From NCBI RefSeq assembly GCF_017745215.1, contig NZ_JAGHZV010000002.1, positions 186,001 through 250,000 of the forward strand: a stretch of 64,000 nucleotides of DNA, written 5' to 3'. The number at the start of each line of letters is the position of its first letter. Positions within the stretch are counted from its first letter, which is position 1. The position numbers and the translations under genes are program-made. Below, in pieces: positions 63,658 through 64,000 of the stretch. The stretch comes from Sphingomonas sp. GTDB taxonomy: Bacteria; Pseudomonadota; Alphaproteobacteria; Sphingomonadales; Sphingomonadaceae. A model generated the notes under the pieces. The model searched no databases, had not been told where the DNA came from, and saw nothing but the letters and a program-made list of their open reading frames with translations.

Positions 63658-64000
63658 ATGGACGAGGCAACGATTAACCTGGGTTACGGCCGTATCGGCG
63701 GCGAAATCCTCGAAACCTGCATCCGGTTCCTCGGCGTGCCCTATGCCGCCCCGCCCGTGGGCGCCCATCGCTTCGCCGAGCCGCAGCCGGTTACGCCGTG
63801 GGATGGCATCCGCGATGCGACTCGGCCGGGCGCGACGGCGCCGCAGCGGCTGCGCGCCTTCCCCGGCATGGACGTGGCGCCGCTGGTCGGCACGGGATGG
63901 AACGAAGGTGGCGACTATCTGACGCTCAACCTCTGGCGCCCGCTTGGGAGCGCGACCAGCCTGCCGGTGATGGTGTTCATCCACGGCGGCGGCTTCGTGA
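63658..64000 (+). CDS. Type-B carboxylesterase, N-terminal part (runs off the window)
   Basis: The open frame begins at ATG 63658 and has no stop before the window end; 114 residues are visible. The family hallmarks are present: FLGVPYAAPPVGAHRF, GDYLTLNLWRP and the oxyanion motif VMVFIHGGGF. Type-B esterases are normally about 500 residues, so the catalytic Ser lies outside. There is no obvious signal peptide. It is divergent from the TonB receptor and shares its operator region. Confidence 0.88.
   Translation, partial: MDEATINLGYGRIGGEILETCIRFLGVPYAAPPVGAHRFAEPQPVTPWDGIRDATRPGATAPQRLRAFPGMDVAPLVGTGWNEGGDYLTLNLWRPLGSATSLPVMVFIHGGGFV

Overview
The window is high-GC DNA from an alphaproteobacterium, most likely a sphingomonad (Sphingomonas or a close relative). 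This rests on the RecA and AlaS sequences, a TonB-dependent receptor with an EIIVTATKR-type TonB box, frequent GTG starts with 4-nt ATGA/GTGA overlaps, a GTTC-N7-GTTC SOS box in front of recA, and about 82-bp intergenic inverted repeats that recur ten times. I see no phage, IS, CRISPR, rRNA or tRNA genes. It reads as chromosomal sequence with an accessory, catabolic flavour.

Layout. 0-15 kb: housekeeping genes alaS, recA and glpK, mixed with peptidases, a dicarboxylate symporter, GST, a SIMPL lipoprotein and several unknowns, including two tandem secreted paralogues. 16-31 kb: a CoA-thioester catabolic region with an acyl-CoA synthetase, a serine hydrolase, a FadB/FadJ-type fusion enzyme, a pair of acyl-CoA dehydrogenases of which the second lacks the usual catalytic glutamate, and a TesB thioesterase. 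These are followed by a second, oppositely oriented operon (acyl-CoA dehydrogenase, Zn alcohol dehydrogenase, APH-type phosphotransferase, SDR) divergent from a regulator made of two complete TetR proteins fused in tandem. 31-43 kb: small housekeeping and stress genes: greB, acylphosphatase, two DoxX proteins with an RBS-sequestering hairpin between them, a yeast-FCY1-like cytosine deaminase, M28 peptidases, a fatty-acid hydroxylase family protein, Uma2, ettA and a small lipoprotein. 43-48 kb: a tightly overlapping operon of isochorismatase-like hydrolase, XapX protein, Tat-type amidohydrolase with a Cys/His-rich tail, DoxX and an alginate-export-type porin. 48-54 kb: two alpha/beta hydrolases and a propeller-type sensor kinase with a NarL-type regulator.

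54-64 kb: a carbohydrate/ester-utilisation locus. It contains a TonB receptor, a D-lactate-dehydrogenase-like FAD enzyme, and an overlapping operon AraC - FadR-type GntR - MBL hydrolase - GH1 - SGNH esterase - GH130. A divergent type-B carboxylesterase is cut by the window end. Four copies of an 11-bp palindrome resembling CTATC-W-GATAG lie only in the two control regions of this locus that I could find, as tandem pairs. This makes a self-contained candidate regulon and is the best lead for a new system here.

A second striking structure is a 145-152 bp composite element present twice in opposite orientation. It has terminal inverted repeats and three hairpins. The central 35- and 38-bp arms are perfectly paired in each copy although their sequences differ between copies, so the changes are compensatory.
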